NCBI RefSeq assembly: GCF_003574035.1
Contig: NZ_QWKY01000002.1
Location: 1-64,000, forward strand
Reading direction: 5' to 3'
Origin: Meiothermus hypogaeus
Lineage (GTDB): Bacteria > Deinococcota > Deinococci > Deinococcales > Thermaceae
DNA length: 64,000 nt
A program made the position numbers and the translations under genes. Positions 1 through 7,713 of this stretch are shown here, piece after piece (position 1 is the stretch's first letter; each line of letters begins with the position of its first letter). The notes beneath the pieces were generated by a model. It saw nothing but the letters and a program-made list of their open reading frames with translations, did no database searches and had not been told where the DNA came from.

Positions 1-198
1 TACCGCCCCTTGGAAGTTATCCGCGTAGCGGAGGGCGATACCGCCCCTTGGAAGGGAGACGCTTTCTTCGCCGACCGACAGTGAAGGGCCATCGGCCCCC
101 GGCTAGCGCCGGTACTCAAGGGAGGGGAGTGCTCTAGGATTCAAAAAGACAGCCTCTGGTGTTTTTGGTTTTGTAAACTGTCTTTTTGAATCCGGTAT
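1..198 (+). repeat. Repeat family A, copy 1 (left end outside window)
   Basis: Non-coding element that is nearly identical over about 150 bases to 57640-57818 and related to 63709-63867. Its right part is a perfect 16-bp inverted repeat, 137-152 against 178-193 (GGATTCAAAAAGACAG and its complement), around a T-rich loop, and it ends in GAATCCGGTAT. The left end seen in the other copies (ATACCAGATTC) lies upstream of the window. This copy carries an internal duplication of a TACCGCCCCTTGGAAG unit at 1-16 and 40-55. There is no coding potential. The architecture suggests a MITE- or REP-like element. Confidence 0.8.
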
Positions 199-284
199 CA
201 GCCCTGCGGCTTGTAGGCCACAGCGATTGCTTGATGCGGTGGCACTTGGTAAGCCAGATGGGCAATGCCCTAGAATAAGCCGCA

Positions 285-638
285 ATGCTTGATCTTTTCG
301 TTGCCCTGGGTTTGTTTTTCTTGGCATTGACCGTTATACGCCGCTTTGGCTGGGCCTGGGGGGTGGTTGGGGTCTGGCTCAACCTCCTCTGGTTCATTTA
401 CCAGAACGAGCTGGGGCAGGGGTGGCTTATTTACATGCGCGGGGTGGGGCTGGCCTTTCTGCTGGCGGCGGGCTACCGGCAGTATGGGCTGGCCTGGGCC
501 CTGCTGCCCTGGCCGCTGTTGCTGGCGGGGCGTTTCGAGATGCAGATGCTCTGGCCCTACTTCCCGGCCTGGGGCGAGGGCTTGATGCTGGGGGCTTTGG
601 TTTACTTGCTGACGGGGCTTTTCAAAAGGCCTGCGTAA
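285..638 (+). CDS. Small integral membrane protein, unknown function
   Basis: 117 codons. The product is almost entirely hydrophobic, with about four membrane segments (near residues 3-18, 25-40, 50-75 and 95-112) and a positively charged end (LFKRPA). I do not recognise a family. The ATG at 285 has no Shine-Dalgarno; a TAGAAT box at 271-276 lies exactly 8 nt before it, which fits a leaderless transcript of the Deinococcus-Thermus type. The 3' end overlaps the convergent amidase gene by 37 bases. Good codon bias and a complete frame make it a probable gene, but nothing indicates its role. Confidence 0.6.
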   Translation: MLDLFVALGLFFLALTVIRRFGWAWGVVGVWLNLLWFIYQNELGQGWLIYMRGVGLAFLLAAGYRQYGLAWALLPWPLLLAGRFEMQMLWPYFPAWGEGLMLGALVYLLTGLFKRPA

Positions 639-1369
639 AGCTCTGGGCGGCGCTGGGGAAACACCGGAAACTCCTGGCGTAGCCGGGCTGGGTAGCTGGG
701 GTCAAGCGCCACCACGCCCACCCCCTCGGCTTCGAGTCGCAGCATCTCCATACCCATGGGGTCAATGGCCAGGCTGGCGGCACCAAAGGGGTCTTCGGCG
801 TGGTTAACAGCAATCAGATAAGCCTGATTCTCAGCGGCTCGAGCCTTGCAAAAGAGTTCCCAGGCGTAGCTGCGGCTCATGGGCCAGGCCGAAGGAATCA
901 AGAATAGATCGACCCCTTCCACAGCATAGGCGCGGAAGAGTTCGGGAAAGCGCAGGTCGAAGCAGATGGCAATGCCAGCCTTAAAGCCCTTGAGCCCCAG
1001 GTGTACCAGGTCTTGCCCGGGGGTCATGTGAGCGGGTTCGTTGAAAGCGGGGATGAGGTGGGTTTTGGTGTAGGTGGCCCGCAGGCCCTCGGGCCCGATC
1101 ACCTGCGCCCGGTTGGCGTAGCGATCTTGATGGGGCTCGAGAACCCCTGCCACCACTGTGAGGCCGGACTGTTTGCAAAACTGGGCAAGCGCAGACAGCA
1201 CGCCGGGGGTTTTGTGGGCTTCCTCGTAGCGGTATACGCTGGGAAAAAGCTCCGGTAGCACTGCGATCTCGGCGCCTTGCCGGTGGGCTTGCTCGAGCAG
1301 GGCCAGAGCGGCCTCGAGGGTGGCTTCGGGGGTTTCGCGGGTGGCCAGGTGAACCAGGGCTACGTTCAT
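602..1369 (-). CDS. Nitrilase-superfamily carbon-nitrogen hydrolase (omega-amidase-like)
   Basis: 255 codons starting at MNVALVHLA. The frame stays open upstream, but that part is a shadow of the next gene. The catalytic triad of the nitrilase fold is visible: Glu in LPELFPSVY, Lys in TKTHLIPAFNEP and Cys in AICFDLRFPEL. The length and FDLRFPELFR block resemble the Nit2/YafV omega-amidase branch, which hydrolyses alpha-keto acid amides such as 2-oxoglutaramate; the exact substrate cannot be read from sequence. Its ATG overlaps the stop of the upstream membrane-protein gene by 4 bases (ATGA), so the two are translationally coupled. Cytoplasmic, no signal peptide. Confidence 0.85.
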   Translation of the reverse strand: MNVALVHLATRETPEATLEAALALLEQAHRQGAEIAVLPELFPSVYRYEEAHKTPGVLSALAQFCKQSGLTVVAGVLEPHQDRYANRAQVIGPEGLRATYTKTHLIPAFNEPAHMTPGQDLVHLGLKGFKAGIAICFDLRFPELFRAYAVEGVDLFLIPSAWPMSRSYAWELFCKARAAENQAYLIAVNHAEDPFGAASLAIDPMGMEMLRLEAEGVGVVALDPSYPARLRQEFPVFPQRRPELYAGLLKSPVSK

Positions 1370-1725
1370 GCTTTTCCTCCCAGGCGGTAAGCCAGATAGG
1401 GCAGGCCCAATCCCAGGGCGCTGCCCAGCAATGCCGCCTCGAGCTGCCCCCCTGCGCCCAGCACCAGCCCCACGAGTTGTGCGAGCACCAATGCTGCCAG
1501 CACGTAGATATAAAGCGGAATGACAAAGGGTTTGTCGCTGCCATACTGCACCAGCCCGGCCCCTACCAGGGTGGTGACCGAAAGCGTGGAGCCAAAGGGG
1601 CTGGGCTGAATAAAGAAGAACCAGATGAAGCCCGCAATACCGGCATAAATGAGGGTGCGGGCCAGCCGGTCCGGCGCCAGCGAACGCCTGAAAAATGCCC
1701 CCAGCATACGCCAAACCTGCTTCAA
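1366..1725 (-). CDS. Small membrane protein coupled to the amidase gene
   Basis: 119 codons with hydrophobic segments near residues 24-42, 48-62, 68-88 and 92-112. The N-terminus is basic (MKQVWRMLGAFFRRSLAPDR). No family is recognised. It ends in ATGA shared with the nitrilase gene and begins 6 bases after the stop of another small membrane protein, so 2043-602 reads as one operon of membrane protein, membrane protein, amidase. A role cannot be assigned; it may be an accessory membrane protein of the same unit. Confidence 0.65.
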   Translation of the reverse strand: MKQVWRMLGAFFRRSLAPDRLARTLIYAGIAGFIWFFFIQPSPFGSTLSVTTLVGAGLVQYGSDKPFVIPLYIYVLAALVLAQLVGLVLGAGGQLEAALLGSALGLGLPYLAYRLGGKA

Positions 1726-1731
1726 ATAGCC

Positions 1732-2043
1732 TCAGGCTTTGACAAAGCGCCAGACCACCAGGCTGGAAAGAATCAGCCCGAGGCCGCCCCAGGCAACCTG
1801 GGGTTCACTGCCAGCAAAGCCCAAGAGCGTGGCCAGTACCCCCGCGCTCAAAAAGCCCAGGGCATACTTGGGGTTGACCGTCAGGCCCAGCAACAGCGCC
1901 ACCGAGAAACCCGAAATAGCCGGCGGTAAACCGGCCCCCACCGCCACCACAACGATCAGGAGAACCAGGGTAATAACCAGACCAACGAAGTAAGCACCCG
2001 GAAAGGGTTCCTTGCTCTGTTTTTCTTTTGCTTTGTCTGCCAT
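1732..2043 (-). CDS. Small membrane protein, first gene of amidase operon
   Basis: 103 codons. It has a charged lysine-rich N-terminus (MADKAKEKQSKEPFPG) and then about three to four hydrophobic segments (residues 18-38, 42-58, 62-78, 85-100). No conserved domain is recognised. It lies 51 bases downstream of threonine synthase on the same strand, so it could be read through from thrC or have its own start. The next gene begins 6 bases after its stop. Confidence 0.65.
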   Translation of the reverse strand: MADKAKEKQSKEPFPGAYFVGLVITLVLLIVVVAVGAGLPPAISGFSVALLLGLTVNPKYALGFLSAGVLATLLGFAGSEPQVAWGGLGLILSSLVVWRFVKA

Positions 2044-2094
2044 GTTCGATACCTTACCTTAAGCTTACTGTTTTTTAGCAGAAGGGCGCTCTTT

Positions 2095-3393
2095 CTACAG
2101 TAAGTGGGCCTTGAGGGCGGACAGGGTAGCGCCGATGGTTTGTACGCGGGTGGGGCGGCTATACAGGATTTCCAGAGCCTCCTCCCTGGGAGGTTCTTGG
2201 CCTAGGGCCCGCAAGACCACGTCCGGGAACTTGGCCGGATGGGCACAGGCCAGGCTGATGAGGGGGGTGGGGTCGCCGGTTTCCCGGCGGTAACGCGCCT
2301 GGGCCTCCAGGCCAACGGCGGTGTGCGGACAGGCGGTATAGCCGTAGTGATGGTGGGTTTCTTTCATGCGCTCGAGCGTAGATTCGTTGGAGACGGTGGT
2401 TCCCCAAATCCACGAACGCAGCCGCTCACTCCCCAAAAGCGTGTACAGGCGCTCGAAGTTGCTGGGCGAGCCCACGTCCATGGCGTTGGATAGGGTGGCG
2501 ATGGTGGGGTGGAACTGATAGGCCTCAACTTTGCCCTGCAGGAAGTCGGGGAAGAAGTGGTTGTCGTTGTGGGCAGCGATAAACCTGTGCACCGGTTGGC
2601 CCATCAGGGCGGCCAGCACGCCGGCCATAAGGTTGCCTAGATTGCCGCTGGGAACACAAAAGTTGACGGCTTCCGATTGCAGGCGGCTGTGCAGCTGTTT
2701 GGCGGCCCACAGATAGTAAAGGGCTTGCGGCAACAGCCGCCCGATGTTGATGGAGTTGGCGCTGCTCAGGGGCAGGTGCGAAAGCTTGGGGTCTACGAAA
2801 GCTTCCTTGACCATGCGCTGGCAGTCGTCGAAGGTGCCCTCCACGGCAAAGCTGCGCACGCCCGGGCGCTCGGTGATGAGCTGGCGTTCCTGCACCTCGC
2901 TCACCTTGCCTTTGGGGTAGAGCAGCACCACCTCGATGTTGTCCTGGCCTGCAAAGCCGTCGGCTACTGCGCTGCCGGTGTCGCCGGAGGTGGCCACCAA
3001 AATAATGCGACGCTCGCCCCGCTTGCGCAGAAAATACTGCATCAGGCGGGCCATGGTGCGGGCGCCAAAATCCTTAAAGGAAAGGGTGGGGCCATGGAAG
3101 AGCTCGAGCACATATAAATCGTCCGAGAGCTTCACCAGCGGGCAGGGAAAATTCAGGGCATCTTGCACGATGGGCTCGAGGTCGGTCAGGGGTATTTCAT
3201 CCTTCAGCCATTCCCTCAGAACCGCCACCCCCACCCCGGCAATGGAGTTGGCCCGCTGCCACAGGTCTGGGCCGAGCTTGGGAATCTGATCGGGTACGTA
3301 CAGGCCGCCGTCCGGAGCCAGCCCTTTGAGCAGGGCCTCCTCGAAGCGCACCAGGTTTTTGTGGGGGTCGCGGGTGCTGTAGTAGCGAATCAT
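2095..3393 (-). CDS. thrC: Threonine synthase
   Basis: 432 codons. A PLP enzyme converting O-phosphohomoserine to threonine, the last step of the pathway. The N-terminal MIRYYSTRDP and LAPDGGLYVPDQIP blocks, the PLP lysine in HGPTLSFKDFGARTMARLM (about residues 104-122) and the phosphate/PLP glycine-rich loop in NFCVPSGNLGNLMAG identify the longer, E. coli-like ThrC class rather than the short Thermus-type enzyme. It lies 106 bases downstream of homoserine dehydrogenase on the same strand, giving a hom-thrC unit. No attenuator-like structure was recognised between them. Cytoplasmic. Confidence 0.93.
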   Translation of the reverse strand: MIRYYSTRDPHKNLVRFEEALLKGLAPDGGLYVPDQIPKLGPDLWQRANSIAGVGVAVLREWLKDEIPLTDLEPIVQDALNFPCPLVKLSDDLYVLELFHGPTLSFKDFGARTMARLMQYFLRKRGERRIILVATSGDTGSAVADGFAGQDNIEVVLLYPKGKVSEVQERQLITERPGVRSFAVEGTFDDCQRMVKEAFVDPKLSHLPLSSANSINIGRLLPQALYYLWAAKQLHSRLQSEAVNFCVPSGNLGNLMAGVLAALMGQPVHRFIAAHNDNHFFPDFLQGKVEAYQFHPTIATLSNAMDVGSPSNFERLYTLLGSERLRSWIWGTTVSNESTLERMKETHHHYGYTACPHTAVGLEAQARYRRETGDPTPLISLACAHPAKFPDVVLRALGQEPPREEALEILYSRPTRVQTIGATLSALKAHLL

Positions 3394-3499
3394 AGAGCGG
3401 AACTCATCATAACGGGTGCGTTGCGGGGCTCAGGTCGCAGGTCTCAGGACGGCTGACCTGTGTGCTTTCGGCCCTTTGTCGCATCTTCCCCAATATGAC

Positions 3500-4516
3500 T
3501 CAAACTTCCTGTAGCTGCTCCACTTCCTGCGTGGGAACCGGAACGGCGGCAGGAATGGGCAGGTGTCCGGGCGTACCCAACAAGGCCCGGTACAAATCAC
3601 CCAGGACAGCGCTCGCCGTCACACCCCCACCGGCTCCGGCGCCCGCAAACACCAACTGTCCCACCGGGTCGCCCCGGTAAACCAGGGCGTTGCGTCCGCT
3701 GCCCATGGTGACCAGCGGGTGCGACTCAGGCAGGCGCACCGGACGCACCGCCGCCACCCACTCGCCCTTTTCGGGGAAGAGGCTGGCCACCAGCTTGATG
3801 GCGTAGCCCTCGGCGCGGGCTTGCTGGAGCATCTGGGGGGTGAGGTGCTGAATGCCCCTGGTGCGGCTCAAAACCTTGTCCCAGCGCAGGTCGGGGTCTA
3901 CTGTAAGCCGCCCCAGCACGGTAATTTTGTGCGCCGAGTCGATCCCACCCACGTCCAGGTTGGGGTCGGCCTCGAGGTAGCCCAGGTTGCTGGCTTCCTG
4001 GAAGGCTTCGTCGTAGGTCGCGCCCTCCTCCATGCGCCGGATCAGGTAGCTACAGGTGCCGTTCACAATGCCGTGCATCTCCAGGGTCTGGTTGCCCCAC
4101 AGGCTTTGCAGGGCCCCCAGGATGGGCGTTCCGGCCATTACGCTGGCCTCGTAGTAGAGGCTGCCCTCCTCGGCGTAGGGACGCAACTCGTCCCAGCGCT
4201 CGGCCAGCAGGGCTTTGTTGGCCGTTACCACCAGCAGGCCCTCCTCCAGCGCCTGCAACACCAGGTCTGCGGCTACGGTGGTGCCACCTGCTACCTCTAC
4301 CAGCACGTCCACGTCGTCCAGAAAGCCCTCCGGGTTATCGGTCAGCAGCCGGCTGGGAATGCCGGGCCGACTTTTGCGGGTATCACGCACCAGCACCCGG
4401 GCCAGTTCGACCCCGAGCCCCAGGGCCTCAAAGCGAGCCCGGTGCAAAGGCAACAGCTCGGCCAAAGCGCTTCCCACGGTTCCGCCCCCCATCAGGGCTA
4501 TGCGCAAGCTTTCCAT
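3500..4516 (-). CDS. hom: Homoserine dehydrogenase
   Basis: 338 codons. Reduces aspartate semialdehyde to homoserine with NAD(P)H, at the branch to threonine and methionine. The Rossmann motif is at the N-terminus (ALMGGGTVGSAL). The family signature around GTCSYLI and the LGYLEADPNLDVGGIDSAHK substrate/catalytic block are present. The usual C-terminal ACT domain is missing: the protein ends soon after the GAGAGGGVTASAVLGDL block, so allosteric control by threonine through ACT is not expected. The start ATG has no Shine-Dalgarno; TAGTCT sits 7 nt upstream, suggesting a leaderless mRNA. It is followed by thrC. Confidence 0.93.
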   Translation of the reverse strand: MESLRIALMGGGTVGSALAELLPLHRARFEALGLGVELARVLVRDTRKSRPGIPSRLLTDNPEGFLDDVDVLVEVAGGTTVAADLVLQALEEGLLVVTANKALLAERWDELRPYAEEGSLYYEASVMAGTPILGALQSLWGNQTLEMHGIVNGTCSYLIRRMEEGATYDEAFQEASNLGYLEADPNLDVGGIDSAHKITVLGRLTVDPDLRWDKVLSRTRGIQHLTPQMLQQARAEGYAIKLVASLFPEKGEWVAAVRPVRLPESHPLVTMGSGRNALVYRGDPVGQLVFAGAGAGGGVTASAVLGDLYRALLGTPGHLPIPAAVPVPTQEVEQLQEV

Positions 4517-4763
4517 AGGCGTAAGACTACCGTGCCCTAGAGCGGAATGCCAGTCTGCAGGCTTGCATCATCTGGCTAAAGGCCTGGGCCACAGTCCCCT
4601 CTCCCGGCCACACCGGGTTGCCAGGAGAAGTGTCCTATTCGGCAAAATGAGCGCCAAGCCAGCCAGAGTTGCCTCGAGCCTCTTCCAAGAGGGGCAGAGG
4701 GAAAGGGGAAAACGATAAAAGCCTGCCGTAGACCTTGGACTATAGACGATGGACTTTACTTAT

Positions 4764-6566
4764 TCAAGCCCTAGACCCCTCGGAAGGGATGCCGGCCCCC
4801 AGGGCTTTTAGCACCGCTTGGGCGCTGCGCTTGTCGAGGCCTGGCAGCCTGGCCAGCTCGTCCACACTCATGTCCCGCAGCTCTTCCAGGGTAGAGAAGT
4901 GGTTCAAGAGGGCCATCTTGCGGGCCGGGCCAATGCCCGGAATATCGTCGAAGATGCTCTTGAGGGTTTTTTGGTTGCGGAGTTTGCGGTGGAACTCGAG
5001 GCCGTTGCGGTGGGTTTCGTCGCGCAGGTAGATCAGGATTTGCAAGGCGGGATGGCTTAACGGAAGCCCAATGGTATGGCCATCGGGCAGAACCAGGGTC
5101 TCCTCGCGCTTGGCCAACCCTACCAGCGGAATATCGAGCCCGGCCTGCTTCAGGCCCTTTTGAGCTGCCCGCACCTGGCCCAGCCCGCCGTCAATCAGGA
5201 TCAGGTCGGGGATGGGCATTTGCTCCGCCAGGCTGCCCGTGAAGCGCCGGAGGATGGTTTGCTCCATGGAGAAAAAGTCGTCGGGCTGTCCTTGCAGACC
5301 CTTAATTTTAATGCGGCGGTACTCGGCTTTTTTGGGGCGCCCCCCCTCGAATACGGTGATGGAGCCCACCACGCTCTCGCCCAGCAGGTTGGAAATATCG
5401 TAGCCCTCGATGCGGTAGGGGCGGCGTGAAAGCCCCAAGACCTCCATTAGCCCCTTGAGGCCGGGGTGGTCGCCTTTGCGCTCGAGCACCTTAAGCTCGG
5501 TGTGCAGAGCGGTCTCCGCGTTCTTCTGGGCGAGTTCAATCAGGCGGGTTTTGTCGCCGCGCTGGGGGATGCGAACTTCTACCTTGCGCCCTTTGCTGCT
5601 CAGAAAGGTCGAGAAAGCATCCTGGGCTTCCAGCTCGAAGGGCAGCAGCACCAGAGGGGGTAGCGGGGTGGCCTCGAGGTAGTAGTCGCGCAAAAAGGCT
5701 TCCAGCAATTCGGCATCGCTGGCCTCCTTGACCCCCTCTACAAAGCGGCTGATGCGCCCTAGCATCTGTCCCCCACGCATCTGGTAGTGCTGAATGAGGG
5801 CGTAGTCGCCCGCCCGGGCAAAACCTAAAAAATCCAGGTCACCCAGCTCGGGGTCGTAGGCTTGCTGGCTGGTGCCAAAAAAGCTTCGCACTGCAGTGAT
5901 CTGGTCGCGTATCTCTGCCGCCCGCTCGAAGTCCTGGTGCTGGGCTGCCGCCCGCATCTGCTGCTCGAGGCTTTCGTAAAGGGCCTCTACCTTGCCGTCC
6001 AGCAGGTTTTCAACTTGCTGTACCACCACCCGGTACTGCTCAGGGTCGGCCTTGCCCACACAGGGGGCCAGGCAGCGTCCCATGGAGTGGTTGAGGCAGG
6101 GGTAGCGCCTTTTTTTGAAGGGGAAGCCGGAATTCTGACGCAGTGGGAAAAAGCGGTCGACCAGGCGTTTGATGCGCCGCACCGCCGAAGCCTCGGGGAA
6201 AGGCCCCCAGTAGCGGGCCCCGTCGTTTTGCACCCGCCGCACCACCATCAGCATGGGCCATTCTTCCCGGGTTAGCTTCAGGAAGGGGTAGTGCTTGTCG
6301 TCCTTCATCAGGACGTTGTAATGGGGGCGGTGGTGCTTGATGAGGTTGGCCTCGAGCAAAAGTGCTTCCACCTCGTCGCGCAGCACGATGAAATCGAGGT
6401 GGGTGGCTTCCTGTGAAACCCGCAGGCTTTTGCCCTCGCTGTGAAAATAGCTGGTCACCCGGGCCTTGAGGTTTTTGGCCTTGCCCACGTAGATGACGCT
6501 TTCGCCAGCTTTCCAGAGGTAGACCCCTGGCGTCTCGGGCAAAGGGGGAAGGTCTTCCAGCCGCAT
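4764..6566 (-). CDS. uvrC: Excinuclease ABC subunit C
   Basis: 600 codons, normal length for UvrC. The incision subunit of nucleotide excision repair, making the 3' and 5' cuts with UvrB. The GIY-YIG nuclease domain is at about residues 8-90 (GVYLWKAGESVIYVGKAKNL). The UVR motif that contacts UvrB is near 200-235 (EQQMRAAAQHQDFERAAEIRDQI region). The RNase H-like 5' nuclease is near 370-530 with Asp in IEGYDISNLLGES and His in HRNGLEFHRKLR. Tandem helix-hairpin-helix motifs lie at 545-595 (IPGIGPARK, LPGLDKRSA). It stands alone, with 247 bases before hom in which I see no further gene. Confidence 0.96.
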   Translation of the reverse strand: MRLEDLPPLPETPGVYLWKAGESVIYVGKAKNLKARVTSYFHSEGKSLRVSQEATHLDFIVLRDEVEALLLEANLIKHHRPHYNVLMKDDKHYPFLKLTREEWPMLMVVRRVQNDGARYWGPFPEASAVRRIKRLVDRFFPLRQNSGFPFKKRRYPCLNHSMGRCLAPCVGKADPEQYRVVVQQVENLLDGKVEALYESLEQQMRAAAQHQDFERAAEIRDQITAVRSFFGTSQQAYDPELGDLDFLGFARAGDYALIQHYQMRGGQMLGRISRFVEGVKEASDAELLEAFLRDYYLEATPLPPLVLLPFELEAQDAFSTFLSSKGRKVEVRIPQRGDKTRLIELAQKNAETALHTELKVLERKGDHPGLKGLMEVLGLSRRPYRIEGYDISNLLGESVVGSITVFEGGRPKKAEYRRIKIKGLQGQPDDFFSMEQTILRRFTGSLAEQMPIPDLILIDGGLGQVRAAQKGLKQAGLDIPLVGLAKREETLVLPDGHTIGLPLSHPALQILIYLRDETHRNGLEFHRKLRNQKTLKSIFDDIPGIGPARKMALLNHFSTLEELRDMSVDELARLPGLDKRSAQAVLKALGAGIPSEGSRA

Positions 6567-6741
6567 GTAAACCTTATCCTAGTACACGCCTGCGGGCTTT
6601 GTGTAACTTGTTTCTAACCTTGGGGGGTCTGCCGAATCGCTTTTTGTGTTTTTGCACGGTTTTGGGGCCGGACCTCAGTACAGGCGCGCACACTTACAAC
6701 ATTTGCTTGATAGGTTACAGTGTCCGCTCTTTTTTACCTAG

Positions 6742-7532
6742 AGCCTGCTAAGAAGCCAGACATAAACTATCCAGGACTTTCGGCAAGAGCAGAATGGAGA
6801 AGGCCAGCCAGTGGAAGCCCTGAGCGTCTCTGCCAGTCGCTCATAGTCGCGGGCCAGACGACGAAAACGAGCCATCCAGGCAAAACTCCGCTCGATCGCC
6901 CAGCGTTTGGGCAGCAGGACGAAACCCTTCTTGGCCTCTTCCAGCTTGACTACGCACAGCTCTATGTCTTCCCCGGCAGCGGCCTGCTCAGCTTTGGATA
7001 GCTCGGCAACTTGCGCTCTTTCCTGCTCGTCGGCAGGGGTGACCACCAGCGCCAGCAGGTGCCCCAGGGTGTCCACCGCCATATGCACCTTTCTGCCCTT
7101 GCGTCGCTTGGCCCCGTCGTACCCGGCCCGCCTTCCGCTCTCAGGGCCTGATTGCAGCGTACGCCCGTCATAGACCACCGCGCTGGGCTGCTCTTTTCGC
7201 CCACCCAACCGTCTCAACATCATCCGCAGGTCATGCACCAGGTCCTCGAAGACCCCCGCTGCATCCAGCGCCGGGCCTGCTCGCTGACGATGTGGGGGGG
7301 CGGGAAGTCGTGGGGGAGGTAGTCCCACTGGGCACCAGTTTTCACCAACCAACGTAAGGCGCCCTATACCTCCCGCAGATCGTACTTGTGCTGGGCTGCA
7401 TCTAAAGGCAGCAGGGTCAGATAGGGCATCACGAAGGCCCACTCCTCATCGCTCACATCGGAGGGGTACGGTCTGCGTTTCATGCTCTAAACATAGCTGT
7501 CCCCTTCTTTTCGAATAGGTTCTTGCCAGTCT
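6742..7532 (-). mobile_element. Decayed IS5-family insertion sequence
   Basis: A 791-bp element flanked by a CTAG direct repeat (6738-6741 and 7533-7536), the YTAR-type target duplication usual for IS5. The 17-bp terminal inverted repeats are imperfect (12 of 17 matching): AGCCTGCTAAGAAGCCA at the left and AGACTGGCAAGAACCTA read inward from the right. The enclosed transposase gene is broken in three places, so the copy cannot move by itself. It lies between uvrC and the cyclic-di-GMP genes. Confidence 0.8.
6748..7483 (-). pseudogene. IS5-family DDE transposase, three lesions
   Basis: The reading starts at ATG 7483 ([15 protein letters not shown], the typical IS5 N-terminus). An in-frame TAG near 7367 follows REV, where the family has an aromatic residue (REVY). 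One base is missing near 7260, between RRWMQ and [14 protein letters not shown]. One base is missing near 6818, between LAETL and GFHWLAFSILLLPK; restoring it gives an end at TAG 6750-6748. The DDE residues survive in fragments: YDGRTLQSG, HMAVDTLGH and ERSFAWMARFRR. It is a dead copy, probably a former source or target of transposition. Confidence 0.85.
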
Positions 7533-7713
7533 CTAGAGCCTTATAAGACAGTTTCTGAGTTCACGTAACGGCCCTGCTCCCAAGTCGTGATTAATTCACA
7601 AGAGCTGTGACGTAAGGCGAAATACTATACAAAGTGAGGCAGGGGTTTTCGATTATGTCTTCAAAACAAATTATAGGTTATAGGCACACCTAAAGCTTCC
7701 GGGAGTGTCGGTC

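Noticed and set aside
1370-1714. N-terminal extension of the nitrilase frame
   Set aside because: The added 115 residues are an out-of-frame reading of the membrane-protein gene at 1366-1725, which overlaps the true ATG by four bases.
3563-4540. 325-codon open frame antisense to homoserine dehydrogenase
   Set aside because: His/Gln-rich antisense shadow without any recognisable motif; hom is certain on the other strand.
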